A DNA stretch of 64,000 nt from NCBI GenBank assembly GCA_937888595.1, contig CALARK010000021.1:310001-374000 (forward strand). The letters run 5' to 3'. The DNA is from an uncultured Sterolibacteriaceae bacterium (GTDB lineage: Bacteria > Pseudomonadota > Gammaproteobacteria > Burkholderiales > Rhodocyclaceae). The notes beneath the pieces were generated by a model. The model searched no databases and was not told the origin of the DNA. It saw only the letters and a list, made by a program, of their open reading frames with translations. Shown here piece by piece: positions 6,630 to 14,369 of this stretch (positions are counted from its first letter, which is position 1; every line of letters begins with the position of its first letter). The translations under genes were made by a program, and so were the position numbers.

Positions 6630-8873
6630 TCAGCGACCGCAACTGCCCGACCGGCTGCAACCGCCGCAGCCGCCCGACGTCCCGGCCATGGCGACCGTGG
6701 CGACCGCCGGCGTCAGCGTCATGACGAACCGGTCCTCCCGCTCGCCATGACGGCGCATGGCGATGAAGGCGGCGGCGAGCCCGGTGCCGACGATGCCAGC
6801 CCAGATCAGCGCGGAGGCCGGGTCGCGGGAGAAGTTGGCGAACTGGTACCACAGCGTCGCCAGGCCGTAGGCGAGGCCGCTGGTCCAGGCGCCGACGAAC
6901 AGCGTCCAGCGCATGCCGCTTTCCTGGAAGACCGCGGCAATCGCGGCCGTGCAGGGGAAATAGAGCAGGATGAACAGCAGGTAGGCGAAGGCGCCGGCCG
7001 CACCGTCGAAACGCGCTGCCATGGCACCGAAGGTGCCCGTGGAAACTTCCTGCTCCTCGGCGACGGCCGCCTGGTCGGACAGGTCGCCGACGCCGATGCC
7101 GAGCGGATCGCGCCAGCTGCCCAGCGCCTCGTCCAGTTTGGCAGGAATGGTCGCCACCGCGGCCGACAATGCGGCGGCGAGATCGAAGGCCTCAGCTTCC
7201 CCGGGTTCCTTGCCGGCGGCAGCGGCATCGCTTTCGGCCAGCGCGGTGTAGGCGGCGTCGAGCGTGCCGACGACGGCTTCCTTGGCGAGCACGCCGGTGA
7301 AGATGCCGACGGCGGCCGGCCAGTTTTCCTCGGTCAGGCCCAGCGGCGAGAAGGCCGGTGCAATGGTGCGGCCGACTTCGGCCAGCATGGATTTGTCGCT
7401 GTCTTCGTTGCCAAACGTAAACCTGGTGCCATCAGTACCGATGGCGTTGAGGAAGTTGAGCACCAGCACCATCGGCACGATGATGCGGCCGGCACCGACG
7501 ATGAAGCCCTTCAGGCGATCCCAACTGTGGATCAGGATGCCCTTGAGGGTCGGCACGTGGTAGGGCGGCAGCTCCATGACGAAGGGCGTCGGCCTGCCCT
7601 TGAGCAGCGAGTGCTTGAGCATCAGGCCGGTGCCGATGGCGGCGAGGATGCCGATCAGGTAGAGGCCGAATACCACGTTCTGCGCGTTGCTCGGGAAGAA
7701 GGCGGCGGCGAACAGCACATAGACGGGCAGGCGTGCGCCGCAGGACATGAAGGGCGCCATGGCGATGGTCATGAGGCGGTCGCGACGGCGCTCCAGCGTG
7801 CGCGTCGCCATGATCGCCGGCACGTTGCAGCCGAAGCCGACGATGAGCGGCACGAAGGCCTTGCCCGGCAGCCCGATGCCGCGCATCAGGCGGTCCATGA
7901 CGAAGGCGGCGCGCGCCATGTAGCCGGAATCTTCCAGCACCGACAGGAACAGGTAGAGGAAGCCGATCACCGGGATGAAGGTGGCGACGGTCTGGATGCC
8001 GCCGCCGATGCCCTTGGCGAGCAGCACGGTCAGCCACTCGGGCGCGCCCAGGCGGCCGAGCAGTTCGGCGAAGCCATTGACGAACAGCGCCTCGGCGGCC
8101 TGGTCGAAGAAGTCGATGAAGGCGCCGCCGAAGTTGATGGTGAACATGAACATCAGGTACATCAGCAGCAGGAAGATGGGCACGCCGAGCCAGCGGTGCA
8201 GCACCACGCCGTCGATGCGTTCGGTGAGCGGATGGACGGCGGGTGCCGCAGGTGCGGCAGCGGGCAGCACGGCATCGGCCAGGCGGCTGGCCTGGGCATA
8301 GCGTGCCGTCGCCACGGCGACGTCATCCTGCTCCGCAACGGCCACGGGGGGGAGGCTCGCCCGCGGCTTGCGTGCGGCCGCTTCATGGACGGCGGCCCTG
8401 AGCACGTCGACCCCCACCCCCTTCGCCGCCACGATGGGCACGACGGGGCAACCGAGCTGCACCGACAATGCGGCGGCATCGACCGGCCGGCCCTTGACCG
8501 TCGCGACATCGACCATGTTGAGCGCCAGCATCATCGGCACGTCCATCGCCGCCAGCTGCGTGGTGAGATAGAGATTGCGTTCAAGGTTGGACGCATCGAC
8601 GATGTTGACGATCAGGTCGGCCTCGCCGCTGGCGATGGCGTCGTGGGCGACGCGCTCGTCGAGCGACACCTGGCCGGCATCGAGCGAATAGGTGCCCGGC
8701 AGGTCGACCACCTCGATGGTCGCGCCGTCATGCACGTATTCGCCCGTCTTCTTCTCGACGGTCACGCCGGGCCAGTTGCCGACGTGGTGGCGTGCGCCGG
8801 TCAGCGCGTTGAACAGGGTGGTCTTTCCGCAGTTCGGGTTGCCGACCAGGGCGATGCGGTAGGCAGGGTTCAT
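6630..8873 (-). CDS. feoB: Ferrous iron transporter FeoB
   Basis: 747 aa. The N-terminal GTPase domain shows G1 (GNPNCGKTTLF), a G2 threonine in NWPGVTVEKKTG, G3 DLPGTYSL and G4 NMVD (residues 1-170). Two gate repeats follow, with SGYMARAAFVMDRLMRGIGLPGKAFVPLIVGFGCNVPAIM and MSCGARLPVY. The C-terminus carries a Cys-rich tail GGCGGCSRSGSC. It moves Fe2+ across the inner membrane. The ATG at 8871-8873 overlaps the feoA stop (TGATG), implying translational coupling; a GTG three bases upstream is the alternative start. Confidence 0.97.
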   Translation of the reverse strand: MNPAYRIALVGNPNCGKTTLFNALTGARHHVGNWPGVTVEKKTGEYVHDGATIEVVDLPGTYSLDAGQVSLDERVAHDAIASGEADLIVNIVDASNLERNLYLTTQLAAMDVPMMLALNMVDVATVKGRPVDAAALSVQLGCPVVPIVAAKGVGVDVLRAAVHEAAARKPRASLPPVAVAEQDDVAVATARYAQASRLADAVLPAAAPAAPAVHPLTERIDGVVLHRWLGVPIFLLLMYLMFMFTINFGGAFIDFFDQAAEALFVNGFAELLGRLGAPEWLTVLLAKGIGGGIQTVATFIPVIGFLYLFLSVLEDSGYMARAAFVMDRLMRGIGLPGKAFVPLIVGFGCNVPAIMATRTLERRRDRLMTIAMAPFMSCGARLPVYVLFAAAFFPSNAQNVVFGLYLIGILAAIGTGLMLKHSLLKGRPTPFVMELPPYHVPTLKGILIHSWDRLKGFIVGAGRIIVPMVLVLNFLNAIGTDGTRFTFGNEDSDKSMLAEVGRTIAPAFSPLGLTEENWPAAVGIFTGVLAKEAVVGTLDAAYTALAESDAAAAGKEPGEAEAFDLAAALSAAVATIPAKLDEALGSWRDPLGIGVGDLSDQAAVAEEQEVSTGTFGAMAARFDGAAGAFAYLLFILLYFPCTAAIAAVFQESGMRWTLFVGAWTSGLAYGLATLWYQFANFSRDPASALIWAGIVGTGLAAAFIAMRRHGEREDRFVMTLTPAVATVAMAGTSGGCGGCSRSGSCGR

Positions 8874-9109
8874 CACAGTTTCTCCACGCTGATGACGCCG
8901 GCGTCGGCCTTGCGCAGGAAGAGCGCCGAGCCGCGCACGCGTATTTCCATCGGATCGCCGAGCGGCGCGAAGCGCACCACCTCGAGCCGCGCGCCCGGCG
9001 TCAGCCCGAGTGCCAGCAGCTGCTGACGGTAGCTCGCATCGTCGATCGCGAAGCCGCTGACGCGGGCGCTATCGCCCGCCTTGAGTTCACCCAGTGTCGT
9101 CATTGCCAT
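8873..9109 (-). CDS. feoA: FeoA, SH3-like partner of FeoB
   Basis: 78 aa, one FeoA domain: LGELKAGDSARVSGF at the start, then LLALGLTPGARLEVVRFAPLGDPMEIRVRGSALFLRK across the rest. FeoA is a small cytoplasmic protein needed for FeoB-dependent iron uptake. The first ATG (MAMTTLG) follows AGGG; a second ATG six bases on is possible. It lies between the outer-membrane protein gene and feoB, with a repeat copy immediately upstream. Confidence 0.95.
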   Translation of the reverse strand: MAMTTLGELKAGDSARVSGFAIDDASYRQQLLALGLTPGARLEVVRFAPLGDPMEIRVRGSALFLRKADAGVISVEKL

Positions 9110-9148
9110 TTTCCCTGTGCCGGTTTTTCCCTGTGCCGGATTTGCCGC

Positions 9149-9172
9149 GCCGTCCTGCCGGCGCCGACTTTT
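9149..9172 (-). repeat. 24-bp repeat, - orientation
   Basis: One mismatch (GTCCTGCC). It lies in the 71-base gap between the outer-membrane protein stop and the feoA start. Confidence 0.9.
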
Positions 9173-9180
9173 GCCCCTGT

Positions 9181-9960
9181 TCAGAATTCCCAGGCGATGC
9201 CGAGGTTGCCGAAGCTGCGGTCGTTGCCATGGCCGACTGCGCCGTAGGCCTTGAGCCCTTCGACGATCTCGTAACGCAGGCCGATCGCCTGGTCCGGCCG
9301 CGCGCGTTCCTGGCCATAGGTTTCGACGGTGAGCTGCAGCCTGTCCATCAGCGGGAACTCGTAGCCGACGCTCCAGTTGCCGACGTCGTCGCTCGCACCC
9401 TGCGACCGGGTGCGGGTCGTCCCGAGGTTCATGTGCAGCACCTGGCCGTTTTCCAGCCGGTAGGTCGCGAGGCCGGTGAAGGCGTATTCCTTCTCCGTGA
9501 ATCGATCGGGCGTCACCCGTTCGTCGACCCGGGTGCGGCCATAGCCGAAACTGGCGCCGAGCGACCATCCCTTCTCGCTCTGGATCGGCACCCACTTGAT
9601 GCCGATGCCGGTGCCGCGCATCCGGGTCGAAGGCTCCTCGCTCCTGTCGTGGGCGCGGGCGAAGGTCACGGCGACCTCGACGTTCTCGATCGGTCCGTAG
9701 CCGATGGCCATCTCGGTGCCCCGCTCCCGGTCGTCGCGGCTCAGGACGCCTTCGATCTTGACGCCGCCCTTGTCGAGCGTACCGGCATCGTCGGTATTCA
9801 TCGGCCCTTCGGCCCGCGCCGGCATGGCAACCAGCAGGCTGGTCGCCGCGACGATCGCGAGCGTCTTCCGGGTAGGGGAGGAAACCCGCCATGTCGTCAG
9901 CGTCGGCTGGGCCTGATTCAGGTCCCGGGCGGCGGGACGAGGCAAGATGGAAGTGGTCAT
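9181..9960 (-). CDS. Outer-membrane beta-barrel protein, first gene of the feo operon
   Basis: 259 aa. A basic N-region is followed by a hydrophobic stretch (TLAIVAATSLLVAMPARA, about residues 33-50) and likely signal cleavage after ARA. The rest alternates polar and hydrophobic residues in beta-hairpin fashion and ends in Phe (LGIAWEF), the usual last residue of outer-membrane barrels. Two Fur-like palindromes lie just upstream of the start, and feoA-feoB follow in the same direction, so an iron-linked porin or uptake role is inferred. I do not recognise a named family. No clear Shine-Dalgarno is seen before the ATG at 9958-9960. Confidence 0.75.
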   Translation of the reverse strand: MTTSILPRPAARDLNQAQPTLTTWRVSSPTRKTLAIVAATSLLVAMPARAEGPMNTDDAGTLDKGGVKIEGVLSRDDRERGTEMAIGYGPIENVEVAVTFARAHDRSEEPSTRMRGTGIGIKWVPIQSEKGWSLGASFGYGRTRVDERVTPDRFTEKEYAFTGLATYRLENGQVLHMNLGTTRTRSQGASDDVGNWSVGYEFPLMDRLQLTVETYGQERARPDQAIGLRYEIVEGLKAYGAVGHGNDRSFGNLGIAWEF

Positions 9961-9975
9961 GAATCATCATTGATT

Positions 9976-9990
9976 TGAGAATGGATCTCA
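9976..9990. promoter_or_regulatory. Fur-box-like palindrome 1
   Basis: TGAGA (9976-9980), five-base spacer, TCTCA (9986-9990). It is adjacent to a second, longer palindrome with the same half site, 16-30 bases before the outer-membrane protein start. Confidence 0.6.
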
Positions 9991-9996
9991 TCATAC

Positions 9997-10013
9997 ATGA
10001 GAATACTTCTCAT
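9997..10013. promoter_or_regulatory. Fur-box-like palindrome 2
   Basis: ATGAGAA, TAC, TTCTCAT: perfect 7-bp arms of the GAGAAT/ATTCTC type found in many Fur operators. Position (37-53 bases upstream of the start codon) suits promoter occlusion of the OMP-feoAB operon. Confidence 0.7.
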
Positions 10014-10065
10014 AAACAGAAATATTTTTCGCCTTTGAAGAAGACGGATCGGCACCGCCATTTGT

Positions 10066-10102
10066 GACAGATATGGCGGCGGCGATCGATGCCATATCTG
10101 TC
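10066..10102. promoter_or_regulatory. 12-bp perfect inverted repeat, candidate activator site
   Basis: GACAGATATGGC (10066-10077) and GCCATATCTGTC (10091-10102) are exact reverse complements with a 13-base spacer. It lies 80-120 bases upstream of the sigma-54-like promoter at 10183, the usual distance for an enhancer-binding-protein site. No T-run follows, so a terminator is less likely. Confidence 0.65.
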
Positions 10103-10182
10103 TCATGTCCTAAAAAAATGGCCGTCAGAATGATTTCTTATTGAATGTCATGGAGTTACGAAGTCATCGTGGCTACTTGGCA

Positions 10183-10198
10183 TTGGCACGTTCCTTGT
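10183..10198 (+). promoter_or_regulatory. Sigma-54-type promoter of the Rieske cluster
   Basis: TTGGCACG, four bases, TTGT. The -24 element matches the TGGCACG consensus exactly, and spacing from GG to the -12 dinucleotide is correct; the -12 element is GT instead of GC. It lies 40 bases before the Rieske start codon. Confidence 0.65.
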
Positions 10199-10237
10199 GT
10201 ATGTCAGCCCACCCGACAGCACCGCAAGGACAAAAAC

Positions 10238-10855
10238 ATGACCGCCTGTACCGCCTCCTGCCAATGCGGCAGCGAACTCGATCCCAAACGCCGACAGTTG
10301 TTGTTCGCAACCAGTGCGGCGGCCGCTGCCGCGGGCATGGCGGTCGCCGTGCCGTTCGTGACGAGCCTTTCGCCCTCCGAACGTGCCCGCGCGGCAGGTG
10401 CCCCGGTGGAAGTGGATATTGCGGCGCTGGCGCCCGGCGAAATGTTGACCGTCGAGTGGCGCGGCAAGCCGGTATGGATCGTCCATCGCACGCCGGAAAT
10501 GATGGCCGCCCTGAAAAAGGCCGAGCCCAAACTGGCTGACCCCGCCTCCGAAAAACCGCAGCAACCGGACTACGCGACGAATGAACACCGCTCGATCAAG
10601 CCGGAAATCTTCGTCGCCATCGGCATCTGCACCCACCTCGGCTGCTCGCCGACCGAGAAGTTCCAGGCCGGTGCGGCGCAGGGCATGTCGCCGGACTGGG
10701 ACGGCGGCTTCTTCTGCCCCTGCCACGGTTCGCAGTTCGATCTCGCCGGTCGCGTGCTGAAGAACATGCCCGCCCCGACCAACCTCGAGATCCCGCCGCA
10801 CCAGTACCTCGCCGAATCACGCCTGCTGATCGGCGAAGACAAATCCACCCCCTGA
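10238..10855 (+). CDS. Stand-alone Rieske iron-sulfur protein (PetA-like)
   Basis: 205 aa. Two Rieske boxes are intact: CTHLGC (Cys131, His133; Cys136 for the disulfide) and CPCHGS (Cys160, His163; Cys162). Residues 18-45 hold a twin-Arg-like KRRQLLF plus a hydrophobic membrane anchor. The N-terminus before the anchor is unusual, with three cysteines in TACTASCQCGSE. In a bc1 complex PetA is encoded with cytochrome b and c1; neither follows here. Instead come two tiny membrane proteins and a persulfide dioxygenase. The start is the ATG at 10238, with AAGGA eight bases upstream, which leaves the sigma-54-like promoter intergenic. It probably carries electrons at the periplasmic face for an alternative complex. 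Confidence 0.88.
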   Translation: MTACTASCQCGSELDPKRRQLLFATSAAAAAAGMAVAVPFVTSLSPSERARAAGAPVEVDIAALAPGEMLTVEWRGKPVWIVHRTPEMMAALKKAEPKLADPASEKPQQPDYATNEHRSIKPEIFVAIGICTHLGCSPTEKFQAGAAQGMSPDWDGGFFCPCHGSQFDLAGRVLKNMPAPTNLEIPPHQYLAESRLLIGEDKSTP

Positions 10856-10866
10856 AGGAGACTGCC

Positions 10867-11028
10867 ATGAGCGTCCTGCCCCATTCCGACCAGATCCTGC
10901 ATGTCGCCGAGATCGCCGCCGCCACGCCGCTGCTCGGCGCCCTGCTGATCGTCAGTTCGCCGGCGCTCCTCCTGCTGGCCATGGTTCGTTTCATCAAGGG
11001 CGAGGCGGCCGGTCACGACGGAGGCTGA
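10867..11028 (+). CDS. 53-aa single-TM protein after the Rieske gene
   Basis: The ATG at 10867 follows AAGGAG by seven bases and is 11 bases past the Rieske stop. The protein has a soluble N-terminus (MSVLPHSDQILHVAEIAAA), one strong transmembrane segment (PLLGALLIVSSPALLLLAMV) and a short polar tail with FIKGEAAGHDGG. It looks like a small accessory subunit of a membrane redox complex. I do not recognise a family. Well-formed ribosome binding site and tight spacing support translation. Confidence 0.7.
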   Translation: MSVLPHSDQILHVAEIAAATPLLGALLIVSSPALLLLAMVRFIKGEAAGHDGG

Positions 11029-11029
11029 C

Positions 11030-11110
11030 ATGTGGCTGATCTATTCGCTGGCCGGCCTCGCGCTTGTCTGGATCATCATCAGTCCGCTGACCTGTTGCCG
11101 GCAGGATTGA
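11030..11110 (+). CDS. 26-aa membrane micropeptide
   Basis: The ATG at 11030 is one base past the previous stop, with GAGG upstream. Almost the whole peptide is one transmembrane helix (LIYSLAGLALVWIIISPL) ending TCCRQD with a vicinal Cys pair. Size and position recall CydX- or CcoQ-type small oxidase subunits, by analogy only. Confidence 0.55.
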   Translation: MWLIYSLAGLALVWIIISPLTCCRQD

Positions 11111-11152
11111 CCACCGACCGGATCAAGTCCGACGACAGAACAAGCATTGCAG

Positions 11153-11914
11153 ATGCATCATTTCCGCCAAATGCGCGACGAGGCCACGGGTGCGTTTTCG
11201 TACCTGGCCGGTTGCGCACGCACGGGTGCCGCACTGCTCATCGATCCGGTGGTCAGCCAGACGCCCCTCTACCTCGGCATGCTCGCCGAGCTCGGCCTCC
11301 ACCTCGAATGGGTGCTCGAAACCCATCTGCACGCCGATCACATCACCGCCGCGGACTCGCTGCGCGAATGGACGCATGCCCGCATCGCCGTTGGCGGCCG
11401 CTCGGGTATCAGCGATGCCGACCGCCTGCTCGACGATGGCGACGAAATCGCCTGCGGCGACCTCCGTCTCCGCGTGCTGGCCACGCCGGGACATACGCCG
11501 GGCTGCCTCAGCTTTCTCTGGGATGACCGCCTGTTCTCGGGCGACAGCCTGCTGATCGGGGCCTGCGGGCGAACCGACGAACCCGGCAGCAACGGCGCGT
11601 GTCTCTATGACAGCGTGGTCCGCCGCCTGTTCGTCCTCGCCGACGAGACACTGGTCTATCCCGGCCATTGCCTGTCCGGGCGGCGCGTCAGCAGCATCGG
11701 GGAGGAGCGCGAGTCGAATCCGCTATTTCAGGATGCCAGTCGCGACAGCTTCGCGACGTTCAAGACCACCTTGTCCACCGGGGCCCAGCCGGACATCCTG
11801 CCGCTCGCACTGGAGGCCAACCGTCATTGCGGCCGGTTGCTGAAAACAGAAGCCCTGAAGCAGCGTCGCGTGTCTGCGCGCAAGCAGCCCTGCGCGAATC
11901 ATCAATATGAATAG
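11153..11914 (+). CDS. ETHE1-like persulfide (sulfur) dioxygenase, MBL fold
   Basis: 253 aa metallo-beta-lactamase fold. Metal motif THLHADH is followed by GHTPGC, then GDSLLIGACGRTDEPGS and YPGHCLSGRRVSS with EERESNP. The GACGRTD and EER..NP elements are features of ETHE1-type persulfide dioxygenases rather than glyoxalase II. These mononuclear iron enzymes oxidise glutathione persulfide to sulfite. The position between a Rieske protein and an NrfD/cytochrome module suggests that sulfane sulfur is the trigger or substrate of this locus. The basic C-terminal tail (from about residue 225) is longer than usual. The ATG at 11153 was preferred over a TTG two codons earlier. Confidence 0.82.
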   Translation: MHHFRQMRDEATGAFSYLAGCARTGAALLIDPVVSQTPLYLGMLAELGLHLEWVLETHLHADHITAADSLREWTHARIAVGGRSGISDADRLLDDGDEIACGDLRLRVLATPGHTPGCLSFLWDDRLFSGDSLLIGACGRTDEPGSNGACLYDSVVRRLFVLADETLVYPGHCLSGRRVSSIGEERESNPLFQDASRDSFATFKTTLSTGAQPDILPLALEANRHCGRLLKTEALKQRRVSARKQPCANHQYE

Positions 11915-11921
11915 AGCTGCT

Positions 11922-11935
11922 TTGATTGTAATCAA
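11922..11935. promoter_or_regulatory. Perfect FNR/Anr/Dnr box
   Basis: TTGAT, TGTA, ATCAA: the exact FNR-family palindrome, 96 bases before the ferredoxin GTG start. It implies anaerobic or NO-dependent activation of the ferredoxin-NrfD-cytochrome part independently of the sigma-54-like promoter. Confidence 0.8.
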
Positions 11936-12030
11936 CCGGCTTGAGCGCAAGAGATGGCAACATCTCGCCCCCGATTCGCCTTACACGGCACCACCTCAGG
12001 CAATTTCATACCCTACAGGAGGACACACAA

Positions 12031-13125
12031 GTGGCCATCAGCGAAACCCCCTCAGCCGGTCCGGCGAAGGAAACTTTGTCGGCATGCCCGGTTCAGCCGG
12101 CATCGGCTGATCCTTCGAATGCTGTCGTGAAGACCACGCGACGCGACTTCCTGAAGGCCGGCGGCATGCTGAGCATGTCGTCGCTGATGGGTACCGCCGC
12201 GCTGATGACGCAGTCCGACGACGCCCACGCGGCCGTCGAATGGGCCGAGCACTTCCAGAAGAACTACCGGCTGATGACCGCCGAGGAGAAGGCCGAGGCG
12301 AAAGCACGGCTCGAACGGCGTTATTCCGCCGAATACGGCAAGCAGGTCAGCGTCGACACCACCGACGCGCAGCCTGGCGTACTGATGGGCTACGCCCTCA
12401 ACATCCGCAAGTGCATCGGCTGCCGCCGCTGCGTGCATGCCTGCGTCGCCGAGAACAACCAGTCGCGCGGCAAGGAGCGCGCCGGCGAGAAGATCGAGTG
12501 GATCCAGGTGCTGCGCATGGAACGCGGCAAGTTCGAGCAGGAGAAGATGAATCACGGCTACCCCGAGGGCCTGGGCATCCAGGTCGGCGGCAACGCCTAC
12601 ACGCCCGCCGGCCTGGTGCTCGAGGGCCAGTACCACTACAACCCCGAGAAGGTGCCGGAGGCGGACGCCACCTACATGCCGATCGCCTGCATGCAGTGCG
12701 AAAAGCCGCCCTGCGTCAAGGTCTGCCCGGTGCGCACCACCTACCGCGAACCCGACGGCCCGGTGGTGATCGACTACAACTGGTGCATCGGCTGCCGCAT
12801 GTGCATGGGCGCCTGCCCCTACTGGGCGCGCCGCCTCAACGTCACCAACCCGGTCCTGCCCAAGGAAGAGATGAACCCGGTCACCCACTACCTGGGCAAC
12901 CGGCCGCGCATGCGCGGCGTGGTCGAGAAGTGCCACTGGTGCCTGCAGCGCACCCGCCACGGCCGCTACCCGGCCTGCGTCGAGGTCTGCCCGGTCGGCG
13001 CCCGCAAGTTCGGCAACCTGCTCGACCCGGAAAGCGAAGTGAGCAAGATCCTGCAGCGGAAGAACGTGTTCCGCCTCAAGGCCGAGCTCAACACCTTCCC
13101 GAAATTCTTCTACTTCTACGATTGA
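12031..13125 (+). CDS. Tat-exported 4x[4Fe-4S] ferredoxin subunit (NrfC/DsrO type)
   Basis: 364 aa. A twin-arginine signal TTRRDFLKAG (Arg37-Arg38) and hydrophobic core direct it to the periplasm. Four cysteine clusters follow: CIGCRRCVHAC, CMQCEKPPCVKVCP, CIGCRMCMGACP and CHWCLQRTRHGRYPACVEVCP. This is the electron-relay subunit partnering NrfD-type quinone proteins in Nrf, Psr and Dsr complexes. The start is GTG at 12031 with AGGAGG ten bases upstream; upstream in-frame codons lack a site. NrfD begins ten bases after its stop. Transcription is likely from the FNR-box promoter. Confidence 0.92.
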   Translation: MAISETPSAGPAKETLSACPVQPASADPSNAVVKTTRRDFLKAGGMLSMSSLMGTAALMTQSDDAHAAVEWAEHFQKNYRLMTAEEKAEAKARLERRYSAEYGKQVSVDTTDAQPGVLMGYALNIRKCIGCRRCVHACVAENNQSRGKERAGEKIEWIQVLRMERGKFEQEKMNHGYPEGLGIQVGGNAYTPAGLVLEGQYHYNPEKVPEADATYMPIACMQCEKPPCVKVCPVRTTYREPDGPVVIDYNWCIGCRMCMGACPYWARRLNVTNPVLPKEEMNPVTHYLGNRPRMRGVVEKCHWCLQRTRHGRYPACVEVCPVGARKFGNLLDPESEVSKILQRKNVFRLKAELNTFPKFFYFYD

Positions 13126-13135
13126 GGAGCGGATC

Positions 13136-14359
13136 GTGCTGACCAGTTTCCTGACCGACTACACGCGCTACGTCCTCAAGGGCGGCACCAAGTTCTATGC
13201 CTGGATGGGCACGCTGTCCGTGTTCATCCTCGGCATGCTGTATGTCTATTACCTGCAGAACACCGACGGCCTGATCGTCACCGGCATGACCAGCCAGATC
13301 CACGACGGCCTGTACTTCGCCAACCTCGTCTTCCTCGTCGGCGTGGCGGCCGGGGCGGTGACCATCGTCTTCCCGGCCTACATCTATCACCACGAGGGCA
13401 TGCACAAGGTCACGGTGCTCGGCGAGATGCTGGCGATCGCCGCCGTGATCATGGTGATGATGTTCGTGTTCGCCCACATGGGCCGGCCCGACCGGCTCTG
13501 GCACATGATCCCGATCATCGGCATCTACAACTTCCCGCATTCGATGCTGGGCTGGGACGTGCTGGTGCTGAACGGCTACCTGATCCTGAACTTCATCTGC
13601 GGCTTTTACTACCTGTGGGTGAAATACACGGGCGGCAAGGTCAATAACAAGTGGTTCCTGCCGGTCGTCTATGTCTCGATCGTCTGGGCGTTCTCGATCC
13701 ACACCGTGACGGCCTTCCTGATCTCGACCCTGCCGGCGCGTCCGATGTGGTTCCACAGCATGATGCCGATCCGCTTCATCGTCACGGCCTTCGCCGCCGG
13801 TCCGGCGCTGATCATCCTGGCCTTCCTGATCATCCGCAAGAACACCAAGTTCTGGATCGACGACAGCGCGATCAACCTGCTGTCCACCATCGTCACCTTC
13901 TGCCTCGGCATCGCCATCTTCCTGACCATGTCGGAAATCGTCGTCGAGCTCTACGCGCGCACCGAGCACGCCAACGGCCTCTACTACCTGATGTTCGGCC
14001 TGCACGGGCTGACCAAGCTGGTGCCCTGGTTCTGGAGCTCGGTGGTGCTGATGGTCGGCTCCTTCCTGTTCCTGATCTTCCCGAAGTTCCGCAAGGACTA
14101 CAAGGTGCTGCCGATCCTGTGCGCCACGACCTTCGCCGGCATCTGGATCGAGAAGGGCATGGGCCTGGTCGTTCCCGGCTTCATCCCGTCGCCGATCGGC
14201 GAAGTCACCGAGTATTACCCGAGCTTCGTCGAGTGGCTGCTGACCCTCGGCATCTGGGCCTTCGGCTTCTTCATCCTGACCATCCTGCTCAAGGGCGCCA
14301 TCGGCATCCTGCTGGGCGAAATCAAATACGGCGGCGCCAAGGCCGTCGCGGCGAAGTGA
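13136..14359 (+). CDS. NrfD/DsrP-type integral membrane quinone-interacting protein
   Basis: 407 aa, GTG start, with roughly ten hydrophobic segments. Conserved features include HDGLYFANLVFLVGVAAGAVT, YHHEGMHKV, a GRPDRLWHMIP loop and FPHSMLGWDVLVLNGYL. The length and these motifs are closer to DsrP/HmcC-type members than to the shorter NrfD. These proteins exchange electrons between the quinone pool and a periplasmic ferredoxin subunit. It is encoded between the ferredoxin and the multihaem cytochrome, the same trio as DsrO-DsrP-DsrJ but in a different order. No catalytic molybdopterin or sirohaem subunit is adjacent. Confidence 0.9.
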   Translation: MLTSFLTDYTRYVLKGGTKFYAWMGTLSVFILGMLYVYYLQNTDGLIVTGMTSQIHDGLYFANLVFLVGVAAGAVTIVFPAYIYHHEGMHKVTVLGEMLAIAAVIMVMMFVFAHMGRPDRLWHMIPIIGIYNFPHSMLGWDVLVLNGYLILNFICGFYYLWVKYTGGKVNNKWFLPVVYVSIVWAFSIHTVTAFLISTLPARPMWFHSMMPIRFIVTAFAAGPALIILAFLIIRKNTKFWIDDSAINLLSTIVTFCLGIAIFLTMSEIVVELYARTEHANGLYYLMFGLHGLTKLVPWFWSSVVLMVGSFLFLIFPKFRKDYKVLPILCATTFAGIWIEKGMGLVVPGFIPSPIGEVTEYYPSFVEWLLTLGIWAFGFFILTILLKGAIGILLGEIKYGGAKAVAAK

Positions 14360-14369
14360 GGCGACGATC

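Noticed and set aside
9921..9950. GGCGGGACGA in the signal-peptide region of the outer-membrane protein
   Set aside because: Only ten bases agree with the repeat and the rest does not align.
10238..10855. Start of a complete bc1 (petABC) operon
   Set aside because: No cytochrome b or c1 gene follows; the next frames are two micro-proteins and an MBL-fold enzyme.
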